Part shown: piece after piece, positions 26,035 through 34,824 of the stretch
Numbering within the stretch: position 1 is the stretch's first letter
Layout of the letters: each line of letters starts with the position of its first letter
DNA from: Arsenicicoccus piscis
Lineage (GTDB): Bacteria > Actinomycetota > Actinomycetes > Actinomycetales > Dermatophilaceae
Direction of reading: 5' to 3'
DNA length: 64,000 bases
NCBI RefSeq assembly: GCF_022568835.1
Contig: NZ_JAKZHV010000010.1
Coordinates: 62,001-126,000 of the forward strand
Position numbers and translations under genes: made by a program
The notes under the pieces: generated by a model
Database searches by the model: none
What the model was told of the DNA's origin: nothing
The model's input: only the letters and a program-made list of their open reading frames with translations

Positions 26035-26843
26035 GCGGCCTCGTGGCAGGTGACCGTCATGAGCTGCAGCCAGGGGGCGCCGTAGGTCGTCACGAGCGCC
26101 ACGTCGGCGGCGTCGCGGCCGTGGGCGATCTTGACCCGACCCTTGCGCCGCACGCCGTGACGCGGGTCGAAGTCGTACCACCGGTCACCGATCCACACCT
26201 GGACCCACGCGTGGAAGTCCATCGCGGTGGGCAGCGGCGGCACGTCCATGTCGGGGAGCAGGCCGCAGGCGTAGCGCGCGGGGATGTTGAGCGCGCGGCA
26301 CAGCGAGATCATCAGGTGGGTGAAGTCGCGGCACACGCCTTGGCCGGTGCTGTAGGCGTCGACCGCCGTCGAGATCGCGGTCGTGGATCCCGTGGTGTAG
26401 GTGAGGTAGTCGTGCACCCACTCGCTGATCGCCTGCACCCGCTGGTAGCCCGGCTCCAGCTGACCGAACCGCGACCAGGCGATGTGCCCGAGCACGTCGG
26501 GGAGGACGAACCGGCTCGCCAGCGTGTAGACCAGGACGTCGTCCGGCAGGTCGGCGGCGCGGGACTCCTGGGCCGTCTCGTCGGCCTCGTCCAGCTCGTC
26601 GGGCACGATCGCCTGCGCCTTCCAGGTCATCGTGGTCTGGCCCGTGGGGAGCACCATGCGGTGGCAGAGGTTCCCGTAGAGATCGCGGTACTCGTGCTCG
26701 ACGACGTCACGGTCGTTGCTGCGCTCGGCGCCGATGATCGGGACCCGCTCGGTGCTCTCCGGCGTGGTCATGAAGATCGCGGCGGTGGGCTGGGTGGTCT
26801 GGTAGCGGAAGGTCCACCCGAGGTCGAGGGTGCGGGTCTGCAT
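26025..26843 (-). CDS. Transglutaminase-like cysteine protease-fold protein
   Basis: Carries the transglutaminase-core triad: Cys in GQGVCRDFTHL, His in MDFHAWVQVW and Asp in WYDFDPRHG. An N-terminal beta domain of about 150 residues precedes it. The ATG at 26843 has AAGGAA seven bases ahead; the frame extends further upstream but without a better start. No signal peptide is visible, so it is probably cytosolic. Its substrate is unknown. Proteins of this type in actinobacteria are often linked to proteasome/pup-like or peptide-tag gene sets, but none of those is adjacent here. Confidence 0.85.
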   Translation of the reverse strand: MQTRTLDLGWTFRYQTTQPTAAIFMTTPESTERVPIIGAERSNDRDVVEHEYRDLYGNLCHRMVLPTGQTTMTWKAQAIVPDELDEADETAQESRAADLPDDVLVYTLASRFVLPDVLGHIAWSRFGQLEPGYQRVQAISEWVHDYLTYTTGSTTAISTAVDAYSTGQGVCRDFTHLMISLCRALNIPARYACGLLPDMDVPPLPTAMDFHAWVQVWIGDRWYDFDPRHGVRRKGRVKIAHGRDAADVALVTTYGAPWLQLMTVTCHEAAQA

Positions 26844-27009
26844 GGAGCGATTCCTTCGTGGGGAGGCGGTCGGGGGCCGCGGCACTGCGGGCGGTGCTGA
26901 TGGTGCGGTGGTGCGGGCGGTGCGCACGAGTCGGTCAACGACGATGCGGTCCGGCCACCGAGGCGAGCCGGACCGCAGTCGCGGAGGATGACAGCGTGCT
27001 GTCGAGGAC

Positions 27010-27309
27010 CTACTGGGTGCTGGTCTCCCACTCCTCGACAGGCCAGCCCTTCTTCTGCAGGCGGGCTGCGACGCGCCTCATGTCCGTCTCGGACGGCAGC
27101 TCGTCGGTGACGTTCGTGATGCCCACGCCGATGTCGATCTTATCGGCTGGGATCACCCGCGCTCGTCGAAGCGCCTTGCCGACCTGCTTGACCTCCTCGT
27201 CGGTCAGCCGCCGACGCAGCAGCGCCAGCATGGGCAGGTAGTCCTGGTCGGGCACCCCGTGAGGGTAGCCCGCCCGGAGCCAGCCGACGATGCGGGACAT
27301 GATGTTCAC
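27010..27309 (-). CDS. DUF3349 protein (second of a tandem pair)
   Basis: A 99-residue helical protein with the DUF3349 pattern: GWLRAGYPHGVPDQDYLPMLALL and LTDEEVKQV near the N-terminus, then VAARLQKKGWPVEEW at the end. It resembles the neighbour at 27343-27711 throughout, so the two arose by duplication. The GTG start has GAAGG seven bases upstream; ATG 27300 is the alternative. Function unknown. It is the apparent last gene of the pit operon. Confidence 0.8.
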   Translation of the reverse strand: MNIMSRIVGWLRAGYPHGVPDQDYLPMLALLRRRLTDEEVKQVGKALRRARVIPADKIDIGVGITNVTDELPSETDMRRVAARLQKKGWPVEEWETSTQ

Positions 27310-27342
27310 GCGTCAACCTTCACACGAGGAGTTGGGCTCGGG

Positions 27343-27711
27343 CTAGAGGTTGCCGTCGCTGTCGGGGGACGCAGCCGGGTCCGCGAGCGGCCAGCCGGCG
27401 GCCGCGAGGTGCGCGCTGACCCGGGCGACGTCCTCGGGGGACGGCTTGAGCAGGATCTGGCTGCGGATGCGCGAAGCGATGTCGTCCTCGCTGATCGGCT
27501 CACCCTCGGACCGCTCGTGCCGCAGCGCGGTCGCGACCTGGATGATCTCGTCCTCGGTGAGCTGACGGTGGAGGATGCCCAGCAGGGCGACGTAGTCCTC
27601 GCCCGGGACACCGTGGGGGTAGCCGGCGCGCAGCCAGCTGAGGACCCGCTGCACGACGCTCTGGCGCGTGGGGGCGTGCTCGGTGCTGCTCGGGCTCGAC
27701 GTGGTAGGCAT
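27343..27711 (-). CDS. DUF3349 protein (first of a tandem pair)
   Basis: A 122-residue paralog of the next gene: SWLRAGYPHGVPGEDYVALLGIL, LTEDEIIQVATALR and VSAHLAAAGWPLADP are shared, with an added Ser/Thr-rich N-terminus of about 17 residues. It begins eight bases after the small membrane-protein gene, so the four genes pit, small membrane protein, DUF3349 and DUF3349 look like one transcript. Function is unknown. A phosphate link is inferred only from the operon. Confidence 0.8.
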   Translation of the reverse strand: MPTTSSPSSTEHAPTRQSVVQRVLSWLRAGYPHGVPGEDYVALLGILHRQLTEDEIIQVATALRHERSEGEPISEDDIASRIRSQILLKPSPEDVARVSAHLAAAGWPLADPAASPDSDGNL

Positions 27712-27718
27712 GGCCGGA

Positions 27719-28018
27719 TCAGCCCTTGTCCTTGAGGATCGGGTAGATGTGCTCGAAGCTGAGCTCCTTGCCGAAGCCCGACGCCACGATGAAGGTGATC
27801 CCGAGAGCGATGGCGGCGAGCACCACGGCGAAGCAGACGACCGCGACGAGCTTGCCGATCGGGTGCGGCGCCTGGTGGTCGACCTCGGCGTCGCCGCCGG
27901 AGCCGTAGGCCATCGAGCGGACGCCGACCGCGAAGAGGGCGGGGAGCCCGGCGCCGAGGATCAGGCCGGCTGCGAGCACCTTCCAGGCGGCGTCGAGGGC
28001 GAGGGCGACGTTGTTCAT
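27719..28018 (-). CDS. Small two-helix membrane protein coupled to Pit
   Basis: 99 residues with two predicted membrane helices (WKVLAAGLILGAGLPALFAVG and LVAVVCFAVVLAAIALGITFI) and a short charged tail. Its ATG overlaps the pit stop codon (ATGA), so translation is coupled and the product is likely made in step with the transporter. The name of this family is not known to me. A role as a Pit partner is inference. Confidence 0.7.
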   Translation of the reverse strand: MNNVALALDAAWKVLAAGLILGAGLPALFAVGVRSMAYGSGGDAEVDHQAPHPIGKLVAVVCFAVVLAAIALGITFIVASGFGKELSFEHIYPILKDKG

Positions 28019-29337
28019 CGCGCGACCTCCTTCGAGGACTCGGTGGTCTGGAACGAGGTGGTGTCCGTGGGCGTGCTGCCGAGCGGGGTGCCGGTGGACG
28101 CGGTGGTGTCGGCCGCGCCGACGGTGACGGACTTCTTGGCCACGGCGTTCTTGGAGGCGGACGGCATGTCGGTCCACTCGTCGTTGACGTTGTTGGGGTC
28201 GATCTTGTCGTGCTTGCTGCGCAACCACATGTAGCTCGAGAGCCCGACGAGGAGCGCGAAGATGGCTACCGGGCCGACGGTGTCGCCGAGCAGGTGACCG
28301 ATCCACCAGGTGACGCCACCGACGAGCGCGGCCAGCGGCAGCGTGATCAGCCAGGCGGCGACCATGCGGGCGGCGACGCCCCAGCGCACCTCGGCGCCGC
28401 GGCGGCCGAGGCCGGTGCCGAGGATCGAGCCGGTGGCGACGTGCGTCGTCGAGAGCGCGAAGCCCAGGTGGCTCGAGGCGAGGATGGTGGCCGCGGAGGC
28501 CGACTCGGCGGCCATGCCCTGGGGCGAGGAGATCTCGACCAGACCCTTGCCGAGCGTGCGGATGATCCGCCAGCCGCCGAGGTAGGTGCCGAGGGCGATC
28601 GCGAGGGCGCAGGCGAACTTGACCCACAGCGGCACGCCGTCCATGACGCCCTGGTGACCCGACGCGATCAGGGCGAGGGTGATGACACCCATCGTCTTCT
28701 GCGCGTCGTTGGTGCCGTGAGCCAACGAGACCAGCGAGGCGGAGCCGATCTGACCCCACCGGAACCCGGTCTCGGTGAAGCGCTTGCTGACGCCCTCGGT
28801 GATCCGGTAGATCAGCCAGGTGCCGACGGCCGCGATGAGGCAGGCGATGACGGGGGAGAGCAGGGCGGGCATGACGACCTTGCCCATCACCCCGCCGAGC
28901 TTGTGGCCGTCGCCGAACCAGTTGACGCCGCTCATGCCGACCGCCGCGATGGTCGAGCCGATCAGGCCGCCGAACAGGGCGTGCGAGGAGCTGGACGGCA
29001 GGCCGAGCAGCCAGGTCAGGAGGTTCCAGAGGATGCCGCCGATCAGGCCGGCGAGGACGATCATCAGCAGCGGGGCGCCCATGAGTGACTGGATCGGGGC
29101 GCCGTCGCTGGACTGGATCTTGATCACGGCGTTGGTCACCGTGAGGGCGACCTCCACGGAGAGGAAGGCGCCGACGAGGTTGAGGACCGCGGAGAGCGCC
29201 ACTGCCGTCTTCGGCTTCAGGGCACCGGTGGCGATGGACGTCGCCATCGCGTTGCCGGTGTCGTGGAAGCCGTTGGTGAAGTCGAAGGCGAGGGCGGTGA
29301 CGACGGTCAAGCCGAGGATGAGGAGTTCAGAGCTCAC
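28015..29337 (-). CDS. pit: Low-affinity inorganic phosphate transporter (Pit family)
   Basis: A membrane protein of about ten helices. Both copies of the Pit signature are present: [21 protein letters not shown] at the N-terminus and [15 protein letters not shown] near residue 215, each with the N-D/G-T-N pattern that binds phosphate. A 60-residue polar tail rich in Thr/Ser ends the protein. The GTG at 29337 gives an N-terminus aligned with mycobacterial PitA; GTG 29355 is possible. A candidate PHO box lies 50-90 bp upstream, which hints that PhoP represses or activates it with phosphate level. Confidence 0.92.
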   Translation of the reverse strand: MSSELLILGLTVVTALAFDFTNGFHDTGNAMATSIATGALKPKTAVALSAVLNLVGAFLSVEVALTVTNAVIKIQSSDGAPIQSLMGAPLLMIVLAGLIGGILWNLLTWLLGLPSSSSHALFGGLIGSTIAAVGMSGVNWFGDGHKLGGVMGKVVMPALLSPVIACLIAAVGTWLIYRITEGVSKRFTETGFRWGQIGSASLVSLAHGTNDAQKTMGVITLALIASGHQGVMDGVPLWVKFACALAIALGTYLGGWRIIRTLGKGLVEISSPQGMAAESASAATILASSHLGFALSTTHVATGSILGTGLGRRGAEVRWGVAARMVAAWLITLPLAALVGGVTWWIGHLLGDTVGPVAIFALLVGLSSYMWLRSKHDKIDPNNVNDEWTDMPSASKNAVAKKSVTVGAADTTASTGTPLGSTPTDTTSFQTTESSKEVAR

Positions 29338-29386
29338 GTCAACAGTGTGGGGCACGAAGGGGCCCCCCGGAACAGGCGATCGGATC

Positions 29387-29430
29387 GTTCAGGGCCGAAC
29401 GAGGTGTTGTTCATGCGTTGTTCACCCAAA
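29387..29430. promoter_or_regulatory. Candidate PHO box (11-nt direct repeat units)
   Basis: Units GTTCATGCGTT (29409) and GTTCACCCAAA (29420) are directly adjacent in 11-nt phase. GTTCAGGGCCG (29387) sits exactly two units upstream, with a weak unit between. Streptomyces PhoP binds 11-nt repeats of the form GTTCACC. The units read on the plus strand, whereas pit is on the minus strand. Confidence 0.55.
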
Positions 29431-29611
29431 ACGCGCCCCATTCTCCGTTCGGACGTCCGGTTGGCGCCGCCTAATGGGCAGGCGCAGCACGCTGGTCGGT
29501 GGTAGGTCGGCACTGGCGCAGGCAATCAGAGGCGATCGGGCACGCTCGGACTCGGCGGCTCGACCCCCAGCTGCTCGCGAGGACAGGGGAATGCGGGGCT
29601 GGGGCGGCGCG

Positions 29612-29641
29612 TTGGAGGGGAGGTGCCGCATCTGGCACAAT
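29612..29641 (+). promoter_or_regulatory. Possible rpmE promoter
   Basis: TTGGAG, an 18-bp spacer and CACAAT give a fair sigma-A-type pair about 90 bp before rpmE. The 377-bp gap between pit and rpmE holds the PHO box and this pair, and nothing else was recognised in it. Confidence 0.35.
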
Positions 29642-29732
29642 GGAGAGGTTGCCGGTTCACGAGCGAGGGCCCTGCCTATGGGGGCAGCTCCCGTAGACCT
29701 CGACCCGGCGCAGAGACCACCGAGGAGTCGCA

Positions 29733-29948
29733 GTGAAGAAGGACATCCACCCGACGTACGTCGAGACGCTCGTGACGTGCACGTGCGGCGCGCAGTTCAC
29801 CACCCGCAGCACGGCCGCGAACGGCAAGATCAACGCCGACGTGTGCTCGCAGTGCCACCCGTTCTACACCGGCAAGCAGAAGATTCTCGACACCGGTGGT
29901 CGCGTGGCCCGCTTCGAGGCCCGCTACGGCAAGAAGGCCGCCAAGTAG
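29733..29948 (+). CDS. rpmE: 50S ribosomal protein L31 (zinc-binding form)
   Basis: A 71-residue L31 of the C+ type, with the four cysteines C16/C18 (TCTCGA) and C38/C41 ([11 protein letters not shown]) that hold zinc. The zinc-free paralog would lack these. The GTG start follows AGGAG by five bases. It precedes prfA, the usual order in actinobacteria. A hairpin terminator follows, so much of its transcription probably stops there. Confidence 0.97.
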   Translation: MKKDIHPTYVETLVTCTCGAQFTTRSTAANGKINADVCSQCHPFYTGKQKILDTGGRVARFEARYGKKAAK

Positions 29949-29958
29949 CTTCCCCGCA

Positions 29959-29990
29959 GGCCGGTTCCGTCCGCAAGGACGGGGCCGGCC
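29959..29990 (+). terminator. Terminator of rpmE
   Basis: A 14-bp stem with two G-U pairs, GGCCGGTTCCGTCC/GGACGGGGCCGGCC, and a GCAA tetraloop start 11 bases after the stop, followed by TTCGTAGTT. Confidence 0.8.
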
Positions 29991-30025
29991 TTCGTAGTTC
30001 CGTGATCCCCCGAGAGGCCGCCCCG

Positions 30026-31129
30026 ATGTCGACCCGCAGCGAGCACCCCACCTTGGCCAGCGCGCAGGCGATCGTCGCCGAGCACGCCGACCTCGAGCAG
30101 CAGCTCGCCGACCCGGCGGTCCACGCCGACCAGGACGCGGTCCGCAAGGTCAACAAGCGCTACGCGGCGCTCGGTCCCACGGTCGCGGCCTACCGCACCG
30201 CCGTCGCGGCCCAGGGTGACCTCGAGGCGGCGCGCGAGCTGGCGGCCGAGGACGCGGCGTTCGCGGCCGAGGTGCCGGCGCTCGAGTCCGCGCTGACCCA
30301 GGCGCTGGAGCGGCTGCGGGTGCTGCTCGTGCCCCGTGACCCCGACGACGACCGCGACGTGATCCTGGAGATCAAGGCGGGCGAGGGCGGCGAGGAGTCG
30401 GCGCTGTTCGCGGGCGACCTGCTCCGGATGTATCTGCGCTACGCCGAGCAGCGTGGCTGGTCCACCGAGCTGCTGGACGCTACCGAGTCCGACCTCGGGG
30501 GCTACAAGGACGTCTCGGTGGCGGTCAAGAGCAAGGGCACCCCGGCCCCCGGCGAGGCGCCCTGGGCCCTGCTCAAGTACGAAGGTGGGGTGCACCGCGT
30601 GCAGCGCGTCCCCGTGACCGAGTCGCAGGGACGCATCCACACCTCGGCCGCCGGCGTGCTGGTGATGCCCGAGGTGGAGGATGTCGCCGAGGTTGAGCTG
30701 CACGACGCCGACCTCAAGATCGACGTCTACCGCTCCTCGGGGCCGGGTGGTCAGAGCGTCAACACGACGGACTCGGCGGTGCGGATCACCCACCTGCCGA
30801 CCGGCGTCGTCGTCTCCTGCCAGAACGAGAAGTCCCAGCTGCAGAACAAGGAGTCGGCGCTGCGCGTGCTGCGCGCCCGGCTGCTGCAGATGGCCCGTGA
30901 CGAGGCGGCCGCTGCGGCGTCGGACGCCCGGCGCTCCCAGGTCCGCACGGTCGACCGGTCCGAGCGGATCCGCACCTACAACTTCCCCGAGAACCGCATC
31001 GCCGACCACCGCACGGGCTACAAGGCCTACAACCTGGACCACGTGCTCGGCGGCGACCTGCAGCCCGTGGTGCAGTCGGCCGTGGAGCTCGATGAAGCCG
31101 CTCGGCTGGCCGCCGTGGCCGGTCAGTGA
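30026..31129 (+). CDS. prfA: Peptide chain release factor 1
   Basis: Reads UAA and UAG stops. The codon-recognition P.T motif is present as PVT in [15 protein letters not shown], and the GGQ loop ([16 protein letters not shown]), which is methylated by PrmC, is near residue 241. Length (367 aa) is normal. The ATG at 30026 gives the expected N-terminus; longer open frame upstream runs through rpmE and is spurious. The stop overlaps the prmC start (GTGA), so factor and modifying enzyme are coupled. Confidence 0.97.
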   Translation: MSTRSEHPTLASAQAIVAEHADLEQQLADPAVHADQDAVRKVNKRYAALGPTVAAYRTAVAAQGDLEAARELAAEDAAFAAEVPALESALTQALERLRVLLVPRDPDDDRDVILEIKAGEGGEESALFAGDLLRMYLRYAEQRGWSTELLDATESDLGGYKDVSVAVKSKGTPAPGEAPWALLKYEGGVHRVQRVPVTESQGRIHTSAAGVLVMPEVEDVAEVELHDADLKIDVYRSSGPGGQSVNTTDSAVRITHLPTGVVVSCQNEKSQLQNKESALRVLRARLLQMARDEAAAAASDARRSQVRTVDRSERIRTYNFPENRIADHRTGYKAYNLDHVLGGDLQPVVQSAVELDEAARLAAVAGQ

Positions 31130-32085
31130 CGTCGGTGACCTCCCCGACCTCGCCGACCGCTGCGTCGGCCACGGTCCGGGGTGCGGTCCAGGACGTCGCG
31201 GGCCGGCTCGCGAGCGCGGGGGTCCCGTCGCCGCGGTTCGATGCGGTCGCGCTTTTGGCCCACGTCCTCGAGGTCCCGCACGGCGAGGTAGAGCGCTTGG
31301 TCGTCCTGGGCGCCCCGCTCCCGGACCCTGCCGCTGCAGCGCTCGAGCCCCTGGTCGCCCGCCGGGTCGCGCGGGAGCCGCTGCAGCACCTCACCGGGCG
31401 CGCCGCGTTCCGCCGGCTCGAGCTGCGGGTCGGGCCGGGAGTCTTCGTCCCGCGCCCCGAGACCGAGCAGGTGGTGCAGGCCGTGCTGGATGAGCTGACC
31501 GGGCTGCTGGAGTCGGCCGGGTCTGCCGGGTCGGCCGGTTCTGCTCCGGTCGTCGTCGACCTCTGCACCGGGTCCGGTGCCATCCCGCTGGCGGTGAAGG
31601 ACGAGGCCCCGCAGGTCCAGGTGCTGGCCGTCGAGCTGTCCCCCGAGGCGCTGACCTGGGCCGAGACCAACCGCAGCCATCTCAACCTTGACGTGACGTT
31701 GATGCTTGGCGACGCCACCCTCGACCCGAGGTCCACCCCCGAGCTGGCGGCGTTGCGACCGCACCTCGGTGCCGTCGACGTCGTCGTGAGCAACCCGCCC
31801 TACATCCCGCTGGGCATGGTCCCGCGCGACCCCGAGGTGCGCGACAACGACCCTGAGCTCGCGCTCTACGGCGGCAGCGCCGACGGCCTGGCGATCCCGA
31901 TGGCGGTGGCCGACCAGGCGGCCCGCCTGCTGCGGCCGGGCGGGCTCCTCGTGATGGAGCACGCCGACGTCCAGGGGGCGGACCTGGTGGCCCGGCTGAC
32001 CGCCGCCGGCCCCTGGCGAGACGTCGTGGACCGGCTGGACCTGTCCGGGCGGCCGCGCTACGTCCTGGCCCGGCGTCATGGCTGA
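31126..32085 (+). CDS. prmC: Release factor glutamine methyltransferase
   Basis: Methylates the Gln of the GGQ motif in release factors. The PrmC signature NPPY ([11 protein letters not shown]) is near residue 223, with the SAM motif [16 protein letters not shown] near residue 144 and an N-terminal helical domain that binds the factor ([11 protein letters not shown] follows it). Residues 125-142 are a low-complexity run of SAGS/AG. Four-base overlap with prfA. Confidence 0.94.
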   Translation: MTSVTSPTSPTAASATVRGAVQDVAGRLASAGVPSPRFDAVALLAHVLEVPHGEVERLVVLGAPLPDPAAAALEPLVARRVAREPLQHLTGRAAFRRLELRVGPGVFVPRPETEQVVQAVLDELTGLLESAGSAGSAGSAPVVVDLCTGSGAIPLAVKDEAPQVQVLAVELSPEALTWAETNRSHLNLDVTLMLGDATLDPRSTPELAALRPHLGAVDVVVSNPPYIPLGMVPRDPEVRDNDPELALYGGSADGLAIPMAVADQAARLLRPGGLLVMEHADVQGADLVARLTAAGPWRDVVDRLDLSGRPRYVLARRHG

Positions 32086-32157
32086 CGCGGTGGCCGACGT
32101 GTTGGCTGACGCGGTGCCCGACGTCGTGGCTGACGAGGGCTTGTCGGTGCCGACCAC

Positions 32158-32163
32158 TAGGCT
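32158..32163 (+). promoter_or_regulatory. Candidate leaderless -10 of tsaC
   Basis: TAGGCT is followed by seven bases and the ATG at 32171, with no ribosome site. It supports this start over the in-frame ATG at 32078. Confidence 0.5.
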
Positions 32164-32170
32164 GACCGGC

Positions 32171-32836
32171 ATGAGCGAGCGCATCGACTGCACGAGTCCC
32201 GAGGGGCGCGCCGCCGGGGTGGCCGCCGCGGTCGCCGCGGTCCGCGCCGGCGAGGTGGTGGTGCTGCCGACCGACACGGTCTACGGCATCGGCGCCGACG
32301 CCTTCAGTCCCGAGGCAGTGACCCGCACGCTGGCGGCCAAGGGCCGCGACCGCGACATGCCGCCGCCGGTGCTGATCCCGTCCGCACGCACGGTCGACGG
32401 GCTGGCGACGTCCGTGCCCACCTACGCGCGCGACCTGATGGAGCAGTTCTGGCCGGGCCCGCTCACGCTCGTGCTGCTCGCGCAGCCGTCGCTGATGTGG
32501 GACCTCGGCGAGACCAACGGCACCGTCGCGCTGCGCATCCCGCAGGACGAGATCGCGCTCGCCGTCCTCACCGAGGTCGGTCCGATGGCCGTGACCAGCG
32601 CCAACCGCTCGGGTGAGCCGGCTGCGGTGACCATCGAGCAGGCGCAGGAGCAGCTGGGCGACGCCGTCGCGGTCTACCTCGACGGCGGGCCGTCCGTCGG
32701 GGGGCTGGCCTCGACCATCGTCGACTGCACCCAGGACGTGCCGCGGGTGCTGCGCGCCGGCGCGATCGCCGAGGAGGACCTGCAGCGGGTGCTCGGCGAC
32801 CTGGCGCTCGGCACCGACGAGGACCTCGAGACCTGA
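32171..32836 (+). CDS. tsaC: L-threonylcarbamoyladenylate synthase (YrdC/Sua5 family)
   Basis: Makes threonylcarbamoyl-AMP for the t6A37 modification of ANN-reading tRNAs. The YrdC domain is clear: GEVVVLPTDTVYGIGADA, AAKGRDRDMPPPVLI (KxR and related residues of the active site), then FWPGPLTLVL and PMAVTSANRSGEPA. It is 221 residues, a single YrdC domain without the Sua5 C-terminal extension. The frame is open back to 32078, but those codons encode a repetitive A/D/V stretch, and a leaderless promoter fits 32171. Confidence 0.93.
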   Translation: MSERIDCTSPEGRAAGVAAAVAAVRAGEVVVLPTDTVYGIGADAFSPEAVTRTLAAKGRDRDMPPPVLIPSARTVDGLATSVPTYARDLMEQFWPGPLTLVLLAQPSLMWDLGETNGTVALRIPQDEIALAVLTEVGPMAVTSANRSGEPAAVTIEQAQEQLGDAVAVYLDGGPSVGGLASTIVDCTQDVPRVLRAGAIAEEDLQRVLGDLALGTDEDLET

Positions 32837-32845
32837 GGTCGGGCG

Positions 32846-33991
32846 TTGCGCGAGTACCTGTTCATCTTCGTCATCGCTGCGGCGACCACCTTCGCGACCA
32901 CCCCGCTGGTGCGGGCGTTCGCGATCCGGGTCGGTGCGATGACGGCGGTGCGGGACAGGGACGTGCACGTGGTGCCGATCCCGCGGCTCGGGGGAGTGGC
33001 CATCCTGCTCGGGTTCCTGGCCGCGGTGCTCGCGGCGTCGCGGCTGCCCTACCTCGGCGGCTACCTCCCGTCGGGGTCCGGCGTCGCTGCCCAGAGCATC
33101 ATGTCCGACGGCCGGATCATGGGTGTCGCCGTCGGAGCGACCCTGGTCTGCCTGGTCGGCGCCATCGACGACATGCGCGAGCTCGACTGGCTCACCAAGC
33201 TCGCCGGTCAGTTCCTGGCGGCGGGGATCATGGCCTACCAGGGAGTCCAGCTGCTCAGCCTGCCCATCTTCGGCGAGCAGACCGTGCTGCCGCTCTCGGT
33301 GCTGATCGCGCTCACCATCATCATCGTGGTGGTGTCGACCAACGCGGTGAACTTCGTCGACGGCCTCGACGGGCTGGCCGCCGGCATCGTCGGCATCGCC
33401 GCGCTCACCTTCTTCGCCTACGCCTACCTGCTGTCCCGGTCCTACAACCCGCCCAACGTGTTCTCGTCGGCGACCTTCATCTGCGCCGCCCTCGCGGGCT
33501 GCTGCATCGGCTTCCTGCCGCACAACTTCTATCCTGCCCGGCTGTTCATGGGTGACAGCGGCGCGCTGCTGCTCGGCCTGCTGCTCTCGGCCGCGACCAT
33601 CTCGATGACGAGCATCGACCCGAGCCAGGTCGACCAGGGTGGTGGCGGCTCGGGTCAGGCGTTCGCATGGGTGCCCATCGGTCTCCCGCTCGCGATCTTG
33701 TCGCTCCCGCTGCTCGACGTCGTGCTCGCCGTGGTGCGGCGCACCCGTGCCGGGCGCCGCCCGTGGCACCCCGACGCCCACCACCTGCACCACCGGCTGC
33801 TGCGGATGGGTCACCCGCACCCGGTCGCCGTGCTGCTCATGTATCTGTGGGCCTCGATCGTCTCGTTCGGCGCGCTCGGCCTCGCGGTCGTCGACGACTG
33901 GTGGCCGCTCGCGGCCATCGGCGGTGGCGTCCTGCTCGCCAGCCTGCTGACGTTCAGCCGACTGGGGTCGCGTTCCCAGGAGACTTTGTGA
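32846..33991 (+). CDS. wecA: Undecaprenyl/decaprenyl-phosphate GlcNAc-1-phosphate transferase (WecA/Rfe, MraY family)
   Basis: An integral membrane phosphoglycosyltransferase of about eleven helices that moves GlcNAc-1-P to the polyprenyl carrier. Motifs: VVPIPRLGGVAI, GAIDDMRELDWLTKL (the Asp pair), NAVNFVDGLDGLAAGIV, FLPHNFYPARLFMGDSGAL, and the cytosolic loop RRPWHPDAHHLHHRLL with the conserved histidine cluster. The TTG start follows GAGG by seven bases. Its place just before the atp genes is conserved in mycobacteria. In this genome it may prime the polysaccharide cluster on the far side of atpD. Confidence 0.92.
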   Translation: MREYLFIFVIAAATTFATTPLVRAFAIRVGAMTAVRDRDVHVVPIPRLGGVAILLGFLAAVLAASRLPYLGGYLPSGSGVAAQSIMSDGRIMGVAVGATLVCLVGAIDDMRELDWLTKLAGQFLAAGIMAYQGVQLLSLPIFGEQTVLPLSVLIALTIIIVVVSTNAVNFVDGLDGLAAGIVGIAALTFFAYAYLLSRSYNPPNVFSSATFICAALAGCCIGFLPHNFYPARLFMGDSGALLLGLLLSAATISMTSIDPSQVDQGGGGSGQAFAWVPIGLPLAILSLPLLDVVLAVVRRTRAGRRPWHPDAHHLHHRLLRMGHPHPVAVLLMYLWASIVSFGALGLAVVDDWWPLAAIGGGVLLASLLTFSRLGSRSQETL

Positions 33992-34500
33992 TAGTTTTCA
34001 CAAGCGGCCGTTCGAGCCGTCCTGTGACCGAGGCGATGCTGCGCGGGGCGCTCGTCCCGACCGGCCTGCTGCTTCCGCTCGCCGCCCTCGGGGGCTGGCT
34101 GGCGGACGGCCCGGCCGGTGCGGGCTCGGCCGTCTTCGCGGTCGTCCTCGTGGCCGGCTTCTTCACCGTCGGCTTCCTCGGCGTCCGCGAGGTGGTCAAG
34201 TTCGACGGTGGGCTCAGTCTGATCGGTGCGCTCCTGGTCTACGGCACCCAGCTCGGCATCTTGATGCTGGTCCTGGTGCTCGCCCGGGACGCGCCGTGGG
34301 TCCGAGAGGGCCCGGTGGCGGTCGCCGCCGTGGCGGCGACGCTCGCCTGGCAGGGCGGGCTGACCGCCGGGTGGCTGCGCGGTCGGCACCAGGTCTACGA
34401 CCTGGAGCGCGAGCGGGAGGATGCGGACCGCGACCAGGCGGGCCAGGATGGGGCGCACGACCGGCGCGCACCGACGACGCAGGCGAAGGAGGAGACGTGA
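33988..34500 (+). CDS. Membrane protein in ATP synthase operon (AtpI-like)
   Basis: 170 residues with four predicted membrane helices (LVPTGLLLPLAALGGWLA and three more) and a charged C-terminal tail. Position between wecA and atpB and the four-helix layout suggest the AtpI-like protein thought to help assemble the c-ring, but primary-sequence similarity is weak. The GTG start overlaps the wecA stop (GTGA), with AGGAG just ahead, and its own stop overlaps the next start in the same way. Confidence 0.65.
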   Translation: MIVFTSGRSSRPVTEAMLRGALVPTGLLLPLAALGGWLADGPAGAGSAVFAVVLVAGFFTVGFLGVREVVKFDGGLSLIGALLVYGTQLGILMLVLVLARDAPWVREGPVAVAAVAATLAWQGGLTAGWLRGRHQVYDLEREREDADRDQAGQDGAHDRRAPTTQAKEET

Positions 34501-34748
34501 CCGACCACGAGGGGACCACCCCTTCGCCGGACGCTCCGAAGGAGACGCCGCGATCGGCGCACTCGCTCGCCCAGTCGACGGCCACCGACGTCACCGCCTA
34601 CCTGCTGGCCGGCCCCATCACCTTCGGCGCCATCGGCTGGGCGATCGACGAGGTCGCCGACACCTCCTACGGGGTCGCGATCGGCGCGTTGTTCGGCATG
34701 GCCGTAGCGCTCTACCTGGTGTGGTTCCGGTACGGTAGGTCCCGATGA
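34497..34748 (+). CDS. AtpZ/AtpI-family protein
   Basis: An 83-residue two-helix protein: VTAYLLAGPITFGAIGWAID, a short loop, then YGVAIGALFGMAVALYLVW. The Gly-rich first helix ending in an Asp and the Gly-spaced second helix match the AtpZ family found at the head of atp operons, which is linked with AtpI to Mg/Ca transport or c-ring assembly. The GTG start overlaps the preceding stop. Confidence 0.75.
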   Translation: MTDHEGTTPSPDAPKETPRSAHSLAQSTATDVTAYLLAGPITFGAIGWAIDEVADTSYGVAIGALFGMAVALYLVWFRYGRSR

Positions 34749-34824
34749 GGAGACAGCGTCGGGTCCCACCTGTGAAAGCCCTTATCCTTGACCCTGATCA
34801 GCAGACCTCATTGAGGAGACGCAC

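Noticed and set aside
32078-32170. Longer tsaC start at 32078
   Set aside because: The added residues are a repetitive A/D/V stretch overlapping prmC; TAGGCT-N7-ATG fits 32171.
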